64,000 nucleotides of DNA from Halomarina ordinaria (GTDB lineage: Archaea > Halobacteriota > Halobacteria > Halobacteriales > Haloarculaceae), in assembly GCF_030553305.1 (NCBI RefSeq), contig NZ_JARRAH010000001.1, positions 124,001 to 188,000 on the forward strand, written 5' to 3'. The position numbers were made by a program, and so were the translations under genes. This document shows, in pieces, positions 43,927-53,018 of the stretch (position 1 is the stretch's first letter; every line of letters begins with the position of its first letter). Below the pieces are notes generated by a model. That model saw only the letters and a program-made list of their open reading frames with translations, was not told the origin of the DNA and ran no database searches.

Positions 43927-45762
43927 GTGACGGCCCGCGCGTACCGGCGCTTCTTCGTCGTCGCGTGGCAGTTCCTGCCCGTCCTGCTCGCGTACGCCCG
44001 CGACCGCCGGCGCTTCTTCCTCTTCGGGAAGGCCCGCGAGGTCACCCCGGAGATGCGTCGCCAGCGCGCGCGGACGCTCCTCGAGTCGATGCTCACGCTC
44101 GGCCCGACGTTCATCAAGCTCGGCCAGTTGCTGTCGACGCGCCCCGACATCCTCCCGCCGGAGTACATCGAGGAGTTCTCGACGCTCCAGGACGAGGTCC
44201 CCGCCGCACCGTGGGCCGAGGCCCGGCAGGTGCTCGAGGCGGAACTCGGTGCCCCCGCGGAGGCGTTCGAGGCGTTCGACACCGAGGCCATCAGCGGCGC
44301 GAGCCTCGGGCAGGTGTACGTCGCACGCCACGAGGGCCAGCAGGTCGCGGTGAAGGTGCGCCGACCGAACATCGAGTCGCTCGTCGAGGCCGACCTCCGC
44401 GTCATCCAGTTCTCGCTGCCCATCCTCATGCGGTTCGTCGGTCAGGCGCAGTCGTTCTCGCTGGAGACGCTCGCCGACGAGTTCGCCACCGTCATCCGCG
44501 AGGAGATGGACTACGGCCGCGAGGCGCGGATGCTCCAGGAGATTCGCTCGAACTTCGCCGACAACGACGCCATCCGTATCCCGGCGGTCGTCGAGGAGCG
44601 CTCGACCGGCCGCGTCCTGACCATGGAGTTCGTCCCCGGAACGAAGATATCGGAGATAGCGGACCTCGACGCGCTCGGGGTCGACCGCACGGGCCTCGCC
44701 GAGACCCTCCAGCGGGTCTACCTCCAGATGATAATCGAGGACGGCGTCTTCCACGCCGACCCGCACCCCGGCAACCTCGCCGTCCAGGACGACGGCACCA
44801 TCGTCTTCTACGACTTCGGCATGAGCGGGCGTGTCCCGCCGTTCATCCAGGAGAAGATCGTCGACTTCTACATCGGCGTCGCCAACCAGGACATCGACGC
44901 CATCCTCGACGCGCTCATCGAGATGGGGACGCTCTCGCCGGAGGCCGACCGCGAGACGATGGGCGACGTGATGGAACTCGCCATCGCGGACGTGCGCGGC
45001 GAGGAGATAGAGCAGTACCGCGTCCAGCAGATCGTCAACCAGGTCGAGGACACCATCTACGAGTTCCCGCTCCGCCTCCCGCCCAACCTCGCGCTCGTCC
45101 TGCGCGTCGCGACGGTCGTCGAGGGGGTCTGCGTCACGCTCGACCCGAAATTCGACTTCATCGACGTGGCGACGACCTACCTCCGCGAACAGGGTTTCCT
45201 CGAGGCGGGCGTCCAGCAGTTCGTCGAGGAGCGCGTCGAGGAGGTCAACCAGGCGACGCAGTCCATCGTCCGCGTCCCGCCGAAACTGGAGCGGACGCTC
45301 GACGACCTCGACCGGGGGAACGTCACCGTCACCGCCGAGTTCGCGGACCCCGACGGCGTGATGGAGGACCTCGCGAAGCGCCTCAGCTACACCTTGCTGC
45401 TCCTGGCGAGCGGCCTCGCGACGGCCATCCTCTACGCCGCCGGCGCGACGCTCGCGACGGCCGTCGCGGGCATCGTCGCGACGACGTTCGCCGTCTTACT
45501 GTTCCTCTCGTTCCGCAAGCAGACGGGCATCCGCGCCCAGCCGCAGTTCACGAGACAGAACCTCCGACAGCGTCAACCGGGCGGCCTCGACGGGACCGGC
45601 GGGCAGAGCGCACCCGGCGGACAGAGCGCGAGAAACGGGCGCGCGCCGGGGGGGAGCGCGAGTTCGGACGCCGGTACGCCGACCGCGAACGGTCACGACC
45701 GGGCCGCCTCCAGCGAGGGGACGAGCACGGCGCGGTCGGACGGTACGTCGCGCGAGCGGTGA
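43927..45762 (+). CDS. ABC1/UbiB (AarF) family protein kinase
   Basis: 611 residues. ABC1 signatures: GPTFIKLGQLLSTRPDILPP (KxGQ-type, near residue 62), the Ala-rich loop SGASLGQVYVARHEG near 123, VAVKVRRPNIES, HADPHPGNLAVQDDG near 275 and FYDFGMSGRVPP near 290. Two transmembrane segments lie near 490-535, then a disordered Gly/Ser tail to 611. Relatives affect isoprenoid quinone synthesis and lipid homeostasis and are atypical kinases. Start GTG, six bases after the Hsp20 stop. Confidence 0.93.
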   Translation: MTARAYRRFFVVAWQFLPVLLAYARDRRRFFLFGKAREVTPEMRRQRARTLLESMLTLGPTFIKLGQLLSTRPDILPPEYIEEFSTLQDEVPAAPWAEARQVLEAELGAPAEAFEAFDTEAISGASLGQVYVARHEGQQVAVKVRRPNIESLVEADLRVIQFSLPILMRFVGQAQSFSLETLADEFATVIREEMDYGREARMLQEIRSNFADNDAIRIPAVVEERSTGRVLTMEFVPGTKISEIADLDALGVDRTGLAETLQRVYLQMIIEDGVFHADPHPGNLAVQDDGTIVFYDFGMSGRVPPFIQEKIVDFYIGVANQDIDAILDALIEMGTLSPEADRETMGDVMELAIADVRGEEIEQYRVQQIVNQVEDTIYEFPLRLPPNLALVLRVATVVEGVCVTLDPKFDFIDVATTYLREQGFLEAGVQQFVEERVEEVNQATQSIVRVPPKLERTLDDLDRGNVTVTAEFADPDGVMEDLAKRLSYTLLLLASGLATAILYAAGATLATAVAGIVATTFAVLLFLSFRKQTGIRAQPQFTRQNLRQRQPGGLDGTGGQSAPGGQSARNGRAPGGSASSDAGTPTANGHDRAASSEGTSTARSDGTSRER

Positions 45763-45804
45763 GGGACCACGTACAGCCTTTAGCTCCTCGCCCGAACGCC
45801 GTCC

Positions 45805-46872
45805 ATGGACGTCGAACCCTTCGCGCTGGAGCGCTGGTTCGCGCGCGTCGAACACGAGGCCGACGTGATGCTCGCCGAGAGCGGCATCCGGAGCCTCCCC
45901 GCCTCCCGTTTCGACACCGACCCGGGCGACCTGGGGTACGTCATCCCGACCAACGGCGACCCCGACTTCCGGGCGGACGTCGCCGCGACGTACGGCCGGG
46001 GTAACGAGGAGGTACTGTTCACCTGTGGCGCCCAGGAGGCGAACCTGCTCGCCGTCCTCTCGCTGGTCGACGAGGGCGACCACGCCGTCGTCGTCACGCC
46101 CACGTACCAGTCGCTCCGGTCGCTCCCCGACGCCGTCGGCGAGGTGACGACGGTCGACCTGGACCCTCCCGGGTGGGACCTTGACGTGGACGCCGTGGCG
46201 GGCGCGATGCGTCCCGAGACGACGCTGGTCGTCCTCAACAACCCGAACAACCCGACCGGCCGCTACCTCGACGAGGGGACGGTCCGTGCCGTCTACGACG
46301 TCGCCGCCGACAACGGCGCCTACCTGCTCTGCGACGAGGTGTACCGTCAGCTAGCCCAGGACCCCCTCCCGCCGGTGGCGAGCATGGGCGAGTTCGGCGT
46401 CAGCACGACGAGCGTCACCAAGGCCTACGGGCTGGCGGGCCTGCGCTTCGGCTGGCTGGCCGGCCCGCCCGAGGTGGTCGAGGCCGCCTGGAACTGGAAG
46501 GACTACACCACCATCTCGCCCTCGGCGTTCGGCCAGCACGTCGCCCGCCAGGCGTTCGACGACCGCGCGACGATTCTCGCCGAGAGCCGACGCCTCGCGC
46601 GCGACCACCGCGACCGGACGCGGGCGTTCGTCGAACGACACGACCTGGCGTGGTACGACCCCGTCGGCGTCAACGGGTTCATCACCGTCCCCGACGGGTT
46701 CGCGACGGGGCAGGCGTTCTGCGAGCGGGTGGTCGAGGAGGAGTCGGTCGTCCTCGCGCCGGGCGATGCCTTCGGCCAGCCCGACTACGTTCGGCTGGGC
46801 TTCGGCCTCCCGACCGCGGAGTTGGAGGAGGGGCTCGCCCGACTCGACGCGTTCCTCTCCCGCCACGGGTAG
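45805..46872 (+). CDS. aminotransferase class I/II (PLP-dependent)
   Basis: 355 residues, fold type I. The PLP Lys is near residue 206 in STTSVTKAYGLAGLRFGWLA; other family parts are VLNNPNNPTGRYLDEGTVRA near 143 and LLCDEVYRQLA near 174, with the substrate-binding Arg in the C-terminal DYVRLGFGLP. It moves amino groups between an amino acid and an oxo acid; the pair of substrates is unknown. Transcribed alone, 42 bases after the ABC1 gene. Confidence 0.9.
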   Translation: MDVEPFALERWFARVEHEADVMLAESGIRSLPASRFDTDPGDLGYVIPTNGDPDFRADVAATYGRGNEEVLFTCGAQEANLLAVLSLVDEGDHAVVVTPTYQSLRSLPDAVGEVTTVDLDPPGWDLDVDAVAGAMRPETTLVVLNNPNNPTGRYLDEGTVRAVYDVAADNGAYLLCDEVYRQLAQDPLPPVASMGEFGVSTTSVTKAYGLAGLRFGWLAGPPEVVEAAWNWKDYTTISPSAFGQHVARQAFDDRATILAESRRLARDHRDRTRAFVERHDLAWYDPVGVNGFITVPDGFATGQAFCERVVEEESVVLAPGDAFGQPDYVRLGFGLPTAELEEGLARLDAFLSRHG

Positions 46873-46983
46873 CGGTTCGGCCCGCGCGACGGTGGGGACG
46901 GGATGCGCTGTTGGCGGCCGTCGGCCCCCTCGGACGTGTGCGCAGGGTGAACGTTTTACTCGGTCGCCCTCGTACCCGCTGTG

Positions 46984-47340
46984 ATGCTCGTCTACCTACA
47001 CCAGTACAAGCACGAGGAGGTCCAGGAGGGGCGCCGCACGTCCGGCGAGTCCCAGACCGAGGACGCGGTCGACAAGGACGCCGAGGAGTACTTCGGCGAG
47101 AACATCTCCGACTTCGACGTCGAGACGTGGGCGACGGTCGAGCACGAGGGCGACCCCGTCCAGCGGCGAACGCTCACCCTCGACGGGGTCGCCGCGGTGT
47201 CGGTCCCGGCGGAACCCGCGGAGGACGACGACCCCGCCCTCCCCGGTCGAACGCTCCAGATACGGACCGGCGGCGGCGAGACGTTCGTCCCACAGGCCGA
47301 AATCGTCGAGGTGCAGGACGCGACGCCCGACGAGAGCTGA
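46984..47340 (+). CDS. conserved haloarchaeal acidic protein of unknown function
   Basis: 118 residues. N-terminus [20 protein letters not shown], centre [21 protein letters not shown]-terminus with many acidic residues. No family is recognised; no membrane segment. It is likely soluble. A TATA-like ACGTTTTACT lies 27 bases upstream of the ATG at 46984 (a GTG three bases earlier is in frame). Followed by two hairpins before eIF5A. Confidence 0.6.
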   Translation: MLVYLHQYKHEEVQEGRRTSGESQTEDAVDKDAEEYFGENISDFDVETWATVEHEGDPVQRRTLTLDGVAAVSVPAEPAEDDDPALPGRTLQIRTGGGETFVPQAEIVEVQDATPDES

Positions 47341-47348
47341 GCCGAGCG

Positions 47349-47368
47349 ACCGGGAGTCGGCTCCCGGT
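47349..47368. repeat. 8-bp-stem hairpin after the acidic protein gene
   Basis: ACCGGGAG, loop TCGG, CTCCCGGT, eight bases past the stop at 47340 and just before a run of five T's at 47385-47389. It may help terminate the upstream transcript. Confidence 0.5.
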
Positions 47369-47386
47369 TCCGAGGCCCCGTCCGTT

Positions 47387-47432
47387 TTTCGAGGGAGGGT
47401 CCGCTCGCTATGCCGCCCACCCTCCCTCGAAA
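47387..47432. repeat. 14-bp perfect inverted repeat before eIF5A
   Basis: Arms at 47387-47400 and 47419-47432 are exact reverse complements (left begins TTTCGAGGGAGGG), with an 18-base loop. The right arm ends 16 bases upstream of the eIF5A TATA box. Chance is unlikely for a 14-bp perfect match; it could be a terminator, a mobile-element end or a regulator site. Confidence 0.8.
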
Positions 47433-47448
47433 GAAGTGGTTCCGTACC

Positions 47449-47456
47449 GCTTATAC
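47449..47456 (+). promoter_or_regulatory. TATA box of eIF5A
   Basis: GCTTATAC centred about 27 bases before the ATG at 47480; leaderless transcript predicted. Confidence 0.6.
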
Positions 47457-47479
47457 CGCCGGCATGGATAGGCGCAGGC

Positions 47480-47854
47480 ATGGCGAAACAACAGAACGAG
47501 GTTCGCGACCTTCAGGAAGGAAGCTACGTGATGATCGAGGACACGCCGTGCGTCATCAACTCGTACAGCACGGCCAAGCCCGGCAAGCACGGAAGCGCGA
47601 AGGCTCGCGTCGAGGGCAAGGGCGTCTTCGACAGCAAGAAGCGCAACTTCACCCAGCCGGTCGACGCGAAGGTGTGGGTCCCGATAATCGACCGCAAGCA
47701 GGGCCAGGTCATCAGCGTCAACGGAAACGACATGCAGGTGATGGACCTCGAGTCCTACGAGACCATCACGATGCGCGTCCCCGAGGGCATCGACCCCGCC
47801 TCGAACGACGAGATCGAGTACCTGCAGTACGAAGACCAGCGAAAGATCGTCTGA
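47480..47854 (+). CDS. eif5a: translation factor aIF5A/eIF5A
   Basis: 124 residues, the two-domain archaeal IF5A. The lysine to be modified to deoxyhypusine/hypusine is residue 36 in [17 protein letters not shown]. It frees ribosomes stalled on difficult peptides. Second domain is the OB-like [20 protein letters not shown]. The ATG at 47480 is followed two bases after the stop by the agmatinase gene, so both are probably one transcript. Deoxyhypusine synthase lies 1.9 kb downstream. Confidence 0.97.
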   Translation: MAKQQNEVRDLQEGSYVMIEDTPCVINSYSTAKPGKHGSAKARVEGKGVFDSKKRNFTQPVDAKVWVPIIDRKQGQVISVNGNDMQVMDLESYETITMRVPEGIDPASNDEIEYLQYEDQRKIV

Positions 47855-47856
47855 CG

Positions 47857-48687
47857 ATGTTCCCCGGGGCGCTCGCCGAGCGCGAGGCGGCGGCGTACGT
47901 GCTTGTCGGTGCCCCGCTCGACGTTTCGACGACGTTTCAACCAGGGACGAGATTCGGACCCGACCGCGTGCGGACCTTCTCCCGCACGTTCGACGACTTC
48001 GACCACCACACAGCGGCGCACTTCACCGACCTCGGCGTCCACGACGCGGGCGACATCCACGCCTGGGACGACGCCGAGGCCTACCTCACCTTCCTCGAGG
48101 GGACGCTCTCGGACGTGCGCGACGACGGCGCGCTCCCCCTGCTCCTCGGCGGCGAGCACACCGTCTCCCTCGCCGGCGTGCGCGCCTGCGACCCCGCGAC
48201 CGTGGTGGTCCTCGACGCCCACCTCGACCTCAGAGCGGAGTACGACGGCAACCCGCTGAGTCACGCGACGGTCACGCGCCACGCCCTCGACGTCGCCGAC
48301 GAGGCCGTCGTCCTCGGCGCGCGCACCGGGAGCGAGGCCGAGTGGGAACGCGCGAGCGAGGCCGACGTGACCGTCGTCCCGCCAGAGGACGTGGACGAGT
48401 GGGCCGCCGCCCCGGACCTCGCCGGGCCGTGTTACCTCAGCGTCGACATCGACGCCGCGGACCCCGCCTACGCCCCCGGGACGGGGACGATGGAGCCGTT
48501 CGGCCTCGCGCCCCGCGAGATGCACCGCGTCGTCCGGGCGCTCGCGCCCGACTGCGTCGGGTTCGACGTCGTAGAGGTGAACGACCGCGACGACGGCCAG
48601 GCGGCGACGCTGGCGGGGAAACTGCTCCGCGCGTTCGTGTTCGCACACGCACACGGGGACGAGGATGAGGACGGGAACGACCGTTAG
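47857..48687 (+). CDS. speB: agmatinase (SpeB-type ureohydrolase)
   Basis: 276 residues. Ureohydrolase metal motifs: LLLGGEHTVSLAG near residue 92, VVLDAHLDLRAEYDGN near 119 and YLSVDIDAADPAYAPGTGTM near 195. It hydrolyses agmatine to putrescine and urea; in haloarchaea this activity is reported to act on deoxyhypusine-like agmatine-derived intermediate during IF5A modification. Adjacency to eIF5A, with two bases between, supports that special role. Start ATG at 47857; the longer open frame is antisense-like noise. Confidence 0.93.
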   Translation: MFPGALAEREAAAYVLVGAPLDVSTTFQPGTRFGPDRVRTFSRTFDDFDHHTAAHFTDLGVHDAGDIHAWDDAEAYLTFLEGTLSDVRDDGALPLLLGGEHTVSLAGVRACDPATVVVLDAHLDLRAEYDGNPLSHATVTRHALDVADEAVVLGARTGSEAEWERASEADVTVVPPEDVDEWAAAPDLAGPCYLSVDIDAADPAYAPGTGTMEPFGLAPREMHRVVRALAPDCVGFDVVEVNDRDDGQAATLAGKLLRAFVFAHAHGDEDEDGNDR

Positions 48688-48879
48688 TCGACAGAACTGC
48701 CGCTGTTCGAGTTGCGTCTCCAGAATCGAGTCGACGGGGGGCTGCTACGGCGTGACCCGTCGGACGACTCGCCGTGCTGTGCGCGTGATACGCCGTTTCG
48801 CGCTTCGGGGCATCCGTCGCCACACGAAGAAGGCTTTCCTGAATTTACCCATTGGGAAGCACCTCGTTCGCGTCTCGGC

Positions 48880-48895
48880 CCTGCCTGACGGCAGG
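48880..48895. repeat. 6-bp-stem hairpin between agmatinase and Nif3 genes
   Basis: CCTGCC, loop TGAC, GGCAGG, in the 261-base gap after agmatinase. The rest of the gap has no gene. A TATA-like TTCTTAACC at 48921-48929 lies about 27 bases before the Nif3-like ATG. Confidence 0.4.
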
Positions 48896-48948
48896 TACTC
48901 TCACCCGACGCCGGGAGGGTTCTTAACCGTGGCGGCCGACCCGCCGGT

Positions 48949-49710
48949 ATGCGCCTCTCGACACTTCGTGAACGCCTCGACGAGCGCCTCTCGACCGCCG
49001 ACTACGCCGACGTGGACGCCAGCCCCAACGGCCTCCAGGTGGGGCCGGACGAGGCCGAGGTCGACCGCGTCGCGGTCGCCGTCGACGCCGCCGAGGCCAC
49101 TATCGAGGCGGCTACCGAGGCGGACGCGGACCTCCTGCTCACCCACCACGGCCTCGTCTGGGGCGGGCTCGACCGCGTGACGGGCCGCGACTACCGACGC
49201 ATCGCCCCGCTCGCCCGCGAGGACCTCGCGCTCTACGTCTCGCACCTCCCGCTCGACGGCCATCCCGAACTGGGGAACGCGGCCGGTCTCGCCGACCACC
49301 TCGGCCTCGGTGCGCGCGAGGCGTTCGGCGAACTCGGCCCGGTCCACATCGGCCAACGGGGGCGGTTCGAGGATTCCCGCACGGTGGACGACGTGCGCGA
49401 CGCGCTCGACGACCTGGAGGGGAGCGCGGGGACGCAGGTCCTCGACTTCGGACCGGAGCGCATCGAGTCGGTCGCTATCGTCACCGGGAGCGGTGCCGAC
49501 TGGCTCGACGAGGCACGCGAGGCTGGCGTCGACGCGTTCGTCACCGGGGAGGGGAAACAGCAGGTGTACCACGAGGCGCGCGAGGCGGGCGTCACCGTCT
49601 TCCTCGCGGGCCACTACGCGACCGAGACGTTCGGCGTCCGGTCGCTCGCGGGGCTGTGCTCGGAGTGGGGCGTGGAGACGACGTACCTCTCGCACCCGAC
49701 CGGTCTCTGA
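48949..49710 (+). CDS. Nif3-like dinuclear metal centre protein
   Basis: 253 residues, NIF3/YbgI family. Metal ligands are recognisable in LLTHHGLVWGGLDRVT near residue 64 and in GEGKQQVYHEAREAGVTVFL followed by AGHYATETFGV near 220. Members form toroidal hexamers and may act as hydrolases or chaperones; substrate unknown. It sits between agmatinase and deoxyhypusine synthase in the same direction, a position worth noting for IF5A modification. Confidence 0.9.
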   Translation: MRLSTLRERLDERLSTADYADVDASPNGLQVGPDEAEVDRVAVAVDAAEATIEAATEADADLLLTHHGLVWGGLDRVTGRDYRRIAPLAREDLALYVSHLPLDGHPELGNAAGLADHLGLGAREAFGELGPVHIGQRGRFEDSRTVDDVRDALDDLEGSAGTQVLDFGPERIESVAIVTGSGADWLDEAREAGVDAFVTGEGKQQVYHEAREAGVTVFLAGHYATETFGVRSLAGLCSEWGVETTYLSHPTGL

Positions 49711-49754
49711 CCCGTTTCCCAGTATTCAAATCGTCCCCCGGCCCAGTAGCGCCA

Positions 49755-50774
49755 ATGACCGACCACTCCGACTCGGACCGCGAGGAGTTCCAGCACGACC
49801 CGCTCGGGCACGCGCAGGTGCGCGCGGGCATGACCGTCGGTGACCTCGTCGAGGAGTACGGCAGGGCGGGTATCGGCGCGGCGGCGGTCCACGAGGCCGT
49901 CGACGTCACCGCCGAGATGCTCGCCGACGAGGACTGCACCGTCTTCCTCTCGCTCGCGGGCGCGATGGTCCCCACCGGGATGCGCCGGGTCGTCTCGGAC
50001 CTCGTCCGCGACGGCCACGTCGACGCGCTGGTGACGACCGGCGCGAACCTCACCCACGACGCCATCGAGGCCGTCGGCGGCAAGCACCACCACGGCCGCA
50101 CCGGCGCGCCGGAGCGAACCGAGCGCGAACACGACGAGCGCCTCCGCGACGAGGAGGTCGACCGCATCTACAACGTCTACCTCCCCCAGGAGCACTTCGC
50201 GCTGTTCGAGTCGCACCTCCGCGAGGAGGTGTTCCCGCCGCTCGAGGAGGAGGGGAGCGTCTCCATCGCCCGGTTCTGTGCGGAACTCGGGCGGGCGAAC
50301 GCCGAGGTGAACGACCGCGAGGGCGTCGCGGAGGACGCGGGCGTCGCGGCCGCCGCCTTCGACTGCGACGTGCCGGTCTACTGTCCGGCGATTCAGGACT
50401 CGGTGCTCGGCCTGCAGGCGTGGATGTACTCCCAGACGTCCCCGTTCTCGCTCGACGCGCTGCGCGACATGTCGCCGTTGACGGACCTCGCCTACGAGGC
50501 CGACCGCGCGGGCTGTCTGCTCGTCGGCGGCGGCGTCCCGAAGAACTTCACCCTGCAGACGATGCTCGTCACGCCGGGAGCCTACGACTACGCCGTCCAG
50601 ATAACGATGGACGGCGCCGCGACCGGTGGGCTCTCCGGGGCGACCCTCGACGAGGCGCGCTCGTGGGGGAAACTGGAGAAGGACGCCCGCAACGTCACCG
50701 TCCTCGGGGACGCGACGGTCTACCTCCCCCTGCTCGTCGCGGGCGCACGCGAGCGCATGGAAGACGCGGCCTGA
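49755..50774 (+). CDS. dys: deoxyhypusine synthase
   Basis: 339 residues. Transfers an aminobutyl (or in haloarchaea agmatine-derived) group to the IF5A Lys using NAD+. Active-site Lys is near residue 306 in ARSWGKLEKDARNVTV; other parts are VFLSLAGAMVPTGMRRVVSD near 65, ALVTTGANLTHDAIEA, and GGGVPKNFTLQTMLV near 258. The longer open frame before it is in a shadow; ATG at 49755 starts MTDHSDSDREEF. Together with the agmatinase and eIF5A it forms a hypusination cluster. Confidence 0.95.
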   Translation: MTDHSDSDREEFQHDPLGHAQVRAGMTVGDLVEEYGRAGIGAAAVHEAVDVTAEMLADEDCTVFLSLAGAMVPTGMRRVVSDLVRDGHVDALVTTGANLTHDAIEAVGGKHHHGRTGAPERTEREHDERLRDEEVDRIYNVYLPQEHFALFESHLREEVFPPLEEEGSVSIARFCAELGRANAEVNDREGVAEDAGVAAAAFDCDVPVYCPAIQDSVLGLQAWMYSQTSPFSLDALRDMSPLTDLAYEADRAGCLLVGGGVPKNFTLQTMLVTPGAYDYAVQITMDGAATGGLSGATLDEARSWGKLEKDARNVTVLGDATVYLPLLVAGARERMEDAA

Positions 50775-50829
50775 GTCGAGCGCCCGGTCCGTGCCGCCCC
50801 CGCCCCGGCGAATCGCCTCGAACCACCCG

Positions 50830-51897
50830 TTACTCGTCGACTTCGAGGAGTTCCCACCCCTCGTCGGTCCGCCTGATGGTCTCTCCGTCCATGTGCTCAC
50901 CCAGTTCGCCGAGGGTGAGGAACGCGACGTCACCGGACGCCTTCATGTGGCGGATGAGGTCCCTGAGCTGCGTCCGTCTGTCGGCGCTGTCGAAGTCCTG
51001 GTAGTGGAGCATCTGGACGTGAACCTCGTCCGCGGCGGCCGACTCGTCGTATCGACGTTCGAGCGTCTCGCCGTCGTGGAAGTCACCGGTCGTCCAGTTG
51101 GCGACGAACCCGCCGTCGTTCGAGACGTGGCGGAGGCCGCCGTCGGTGAACTCGCCCTCGCTGTCGTAGTACTCCGCGGTGAACCAGCCGCCGCCGGAGA
51201 CGAGTGTGTAGTTCGCCTCCCCGAGCGCCTCGACGGTCGACTCGTCGTAGGTGTCCATCGGCGGGATGAACGTCGTCGGCCGCTCGCCGACGCAGTCGGT
51301 GAGGGCCGTCGTCCCGCGTGCGAGCCGGTCGCGCTGGGCCGCGGGGTCGAGGCCGCCGAACTCGCTGCCGCCGTGGAAGTCGGTCAGGCGCTCGTGGGTG
51401 TAACCGTGGAGGGCGAACTCGAACGTACCGGGATGTGTCGCGGCGTTCTCCCGGAGGTAGGGACAGAGCTCACCCTCGCTCAGGTCGACCCGGTCACCCG
51501 CCCGGGGGACGACGCCGAGCGTCACCGGCACGCCCTCCTCGACGAAGATTCGGTCGACGCTCCGCATCGTCTCGGCGCGGTAGTACGGCTGGATGTCGTC
51601 GTTCCGGAAGACGACGACGGAGTCGTACTCGACCCACGTCTTCGCGCCGGCGTCGGCCGTCGCCTCGCGGTCGCCGGTCGGTTCGCCGTCCCGCGCGTCG
51701 GTCGTGTTCGACCGTCCGTCGTCCGCCTCCCACGGGAGGGTCGCGTCGACGCCGGGGCCGCCGACCAGCGTGGCCGTCAGGAGCACCAGCGCGACGACGC
51801 CCGCGCCGACTGCCCCGATTACTCGACTGCGGCGAGTGCTATCGGCGTTCGGTGACTCGTCCCCACTCGGTCCGTCAGACCGTGTCCCGCTGTCCAT
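50830..51897 (-). CDS. polysaccharide-deacetylase-like secreted or membrane-anchored protein
   Basis: 355 residues. N-terminal hydrophobic segment at about residues 25-45, then an Asp/Glu-rich linker. The catalytic-like part has VVFRNDDIQPYYRAETMRSV (Asp-Asp) near residue 95 and EFALHGYTHERLTDFHGGSE (His-x4-His) near 160, as in NodB-fold deacetylases (DUF2334-like). It probably acts outside the membrane on surface carbohydrate or another substrate. A TATA box lies about 29 bases before the ATG at 51897. Confidence 0.78.
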   Translation of the reverse strand: MDSGTRSDGPSGDESPNADSTRRSRVIGAVGAGVVALVLLTATLVGGPGVDATLPWEADDGRSNTTDARDGEPTGDREATADAGAKTWVEYDSVVVFRNDDIQPYYRAETMRSVDRIFVEEGVPVTLGVVPRAGDRVDLSEGELCPYLRENAATHPGTFEFALHGYTHERLTDFHGGSEFGGLDPAAQRDRLARGTTALTDCVGERPTTFIPPMDTYDESTVEALGEANYTLVSGGGWFTAEYYDSEGEFTDGGLRHVSNDGGFVANWTTGDFHDGETLERRYDESAAADEVHVQMLHYQDFDSADRRTQLRDLIRHMKASGDVAFLTLGELGEHMDGETIRRTDEGWELLEVDE

Positions 51898-51921
51898 ACC
51901 TCCGCGTCGCGAGCGCCGGGG

Positions 51922-51931
51922 ATTGTTATTC
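51922..51931 (-). promoter_or_regulatory. TATA box of the deacetylase-like gene
   Basis: Minus-strand GAATAACAAT about 29 bases before the ATG at 51897. Confidence 0.5.
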
Positions 51932-52220
51932 GTCGGGTAGCGCCCCCGTCTCGCGGACAACGAGCCGTTTCGACGGGTCGAAACTGTCGACGGTTTAACT
52001 GATGGTCTCGTAACAAATTTAATGTCCCTTCACAGACGGTCCTCAAGCGAACTACCGACGCCGGTACGAACATACATGGAGGAAAGAACACACTAACGAT
52101 GGTTATGTATTGTTTGGGAATATCTATGGGGGTGCTGTCCCGTCACGGGCCGGGGGTCCCGTCGGCAGCAGCCACGAGCGCGTTCGAGTGGTCCGGTCGA
52201 ATCAGAGCGTGGAGGACGCG

Positions 52221-53018
52221 ATGATGCAGGGAACGATGGACCTGCTGGTTCCGCTGTTCTTCGTCGGGTTCTTCGCCGCCGCCATCGTCGCCGTCGCGTT
52301 CGCCGGGAACAGGTACATCAGGGGGACGTACCTGGCGGGCTTCTTCACCGTCTTCATCGCGGTGAACCTGTTCGTCTCGGTCATCCCCGCGCCGGTCGTC
52401 CACTGGCACAAGTTCTCCGACGTGCGCGACCAGGACCAGACCCACTACGAACTGCGGGTCGTCGACGCCGAGGGGCGAGAACTGCAGTACGACAACAAGG
52501 CGACGCTCGGGGCGAACGGCGTCGCGATGGCGGACCTCCACCGGGAGATGCGGACGGAACGCACCGCCGAGGGGAATCGGGAGATGGGGCAGTATCTCCT
52601 CGACCGGGCGACGCGCTACCGGTCGTCGGTCGAGGAGGAGCGACCGTGGCGGTTCCTCCGGTTCCCACCCCACAGCACGACCGGTACCTGGACGCCCCAG
52701 CGCCTCTCGAACTACGACGAGTTCGTCGGCGTCCGTCTGTACCGATTCAACGTCTCGACGAGCGAGGACGGCCAGGAGGTGACCGACACCGACGAGACGC
52801 TCCTCCTCTCGTACGACGGACCGAGCGACCGCCTGGCGATTCACGAACCGGGTGCCATCGAGCACACCGAGGGTGCCGACGTCGTCGAGGGGACGAACGC
52901 CGAGGCCGACCGGGAGTCGCGCTCGGACGACGTGCGGACGCCGCGGGCGGGACGGCCCGTCGCCGCCGTCCCCGGTCCGTCCCGTGACGCCCGGTCCGTC
53001 GGGGGTGTCGGCACGTGA
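52221..53018 (+). CDS. membrane protein, putative partner of the HTTM-DCC protein
   Basis: 265 residues. Two transmembrane segments near 8-30 and 35-57, then a soluble region with KFSDVRDQDQTHYELRVVDA and ending in a disordered charged tail. No known family. It precedes the HTTM-DCC gene and overlaps it by four bases (GTGA), so both are one transcript. In other organisms HTTM genes often sit with a small membrane partner (for example DUF5819), to which this may be analogous. Start ATG at 52221; a GTG at 52209 is also possible. Confidence 0.6.
   Translation: MMQGTMDLLVPLFFVGFFAAAIVAVAFAGNRYIRGTYLAGFFTVFIAVNLFVSVIPAPVVHWHKFSDVRDQDQTHYELRVVDAEGRELQYDNKATLGANGVAMADLHREMRTERTAEGNREMGQYLLDRATRYRSSVEEERPWRFLRFPPHSTTGTWTPQRLSNYDEFVGVRLYRFNVSTSEDGQEVTDTDETLLLSYDGPSDRLAIHEPGAIEHTEGADVVEGTNAEADRESRSDDVRTPRAGRPVAAVPGPSRDARSVGGVGT

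Noticed and set aside
43548-46004. 818-codon frame overlapping the Hsp20 and ABC1 genes
   Set aside because: Arg/Pro/Gly-rich; the real genes have clear family motifs in other frames.
48688-48948. Possible small basic gene between agmatinase and the Nif3-like gene
   Set aside because: The frame has no good start, overlaps the agmatinase end and resembles nothing; only a hairpin and a TATA box are supportable.
51819-52091. 90-codon minus-strand frame upstream of the deacetylase-like gene
   Set aside because: Overlaps the deacetylase coding start in another frame and contains no recognisable sequence.
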